A stretch of DNA of 6,429 bases, taken from the NCBI GenBank assembly GCA_903932565.1, contig CAIZGQ010000002.1:1-6429 (forward strand). Reading direction: 5' to 3'. A program made the translations under genes and the position numbers. Position 1 is the first letter of the stretch. The number at the start of each line of letters is the position of its first letter. The DNA comes from an uncultured Hyphomicrobiales bacterium. Its GTDB lineage: Bacteria > Pseudomonadota > Alphaproteobacteria > Rhizobiales > Beijerinckiaceae. Shown piece after piece: positions 6,214 to 6,429 of the stretch. The notes beneath the pieces were generated by a model that had not been told where the DNA came from, searched no databases, and saw only the letters and a program-made list of their open reading frames with translations.

Positions 6214-6429
6214 TCAGATAGCGTTGGTGAGGAGCCCGCGATGATGGCGCAGGCTGTAGCCGCGCACGTTACGCGCGTCGCGCATCAAGCGACCGGACCG
6301 GCGCACATCGCCACTGATCAATCTGGGGGGCGACGTGCCCATCCGCTCCTGCAACCGGTCTTCCAGCGGCAAAACTCTGCGGGCCGGTGAAAGTGGCCGC
6401 AAGACCACGCGCGGCTGATCGGAGACGCC
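6214..6429 (-). CDS. Probable C-terminus of an unidentified basic protein (partial)
   Basis: A minus-strand frame is open from the right edge of the window to a TGA at 6214-6216, giving 71 residues of a protein that starts outside. I do not recognise the family. The fragment is very rich in arginine (15 of 71), has no hydrophobic segment and ends RGYSLRHHRGLLTNAI. The main support is codon use: about 80 percent of third positions are G or C, clearly higher than in the competing plus-strand frame (about two thirds) or the other long minus frame (about half). A bidirectional terminator sits just beyond the stop, as expected between converging genes. It could still be a chance open frame. Confidence 0.4.
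   Translation of the reverse strand, partial: GVSDQPRVVLRPLSPARRVLPLEDRLQERMGTSPPRLISGDVRRSGRLMRDARNVRGYSLRHHRGLLTNAI

Noticed and set aside
6241..6390. Small plus-strand frame (49 codons) with a good GAGGAG motif 6 bases before its ATG
   Set aside because: Its third-position GC is lower than that of the opposing minus frame, it has no recognisable features, and no promoter is seen after the glnA terminator. It is kept only as a weak alternative to the minus-strand fragment.

Overview
The window looks like chromosomal DNA of an alphaproteobacterium, most likely a member of the Hyphomicrobiales (rhizobia and relatives). This rests on the high GC content, the glnB-glnA gene pair, and a class I-beta glutamine synthetase whose wording (for example NRSASCRIP and the FDMYYSY end) I recognise from rhizobial enzymes. 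The content is ordinary housekeeping and catabolic metabolism. I see no phage, CRISPR, transposase, toxin-antitoxin or defence genes.

Layout. Bases 1-137 are non-coding and hold two related palindromic repeat elements in opposite orientation. Bases 138-2842 (minus strand) are a tightly coupled two-gene operon for a molybdenum hydroxylase of the isoquinoline 1-oxidoreductase (IorAB) type: a small protein with two [2Fe-2S] clusters, then a large Tat-exported molybdopterin-binding subunit. Bases 2843-3141 are a divergent intergenic region. A two-domain rhodanese of the 3-mercaptopyruvate sulfurtransferase type (sseA, plus strand, 3142-4020) follows. Bases 4021-4306 are the non-coding leader of glnB. 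Next come glnB (PII signalling protein, 4307-4645) and glnA (glutamine synthetase, 4735-6144), which probably form one operon. A strong stem-loop with T-runs on both strands follows glnA. The right edge holds what is probably the 3' end of an unidentified minus-strand gene converging on glnA.

How the genes work together. GlnB and GlnA form the core nitrogen-assimilation pair: PII senses glutamine and 2-oxoglutarate, and through GlnE and NtrB it sets the activity and expression of glutamine synthetase. Both proteins keep their modification sites (uridylylated Tyr51 in GlnB, adenylylated Tyr398 in GlnA). The IorAB-like enzyme would oxidise an N-heterocycle or aldehyde in the periplasm, but its substrate cannot be read from the sequence. 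The sulfurtransferase could be independent, or could supply sulfur. Its divergent placement next to a sulfur-dependent molybdoenzyme is suggestive only.

Nothing here amounts to a clearly new system. The points most worth a second look are the mirrored repeat pair at the left edge with covarying hairpin arms, the glnB leader with an NtrC-like site but no properly spaced sigma-54 promoter, and the unidentified basic C-terminus at the right edge.
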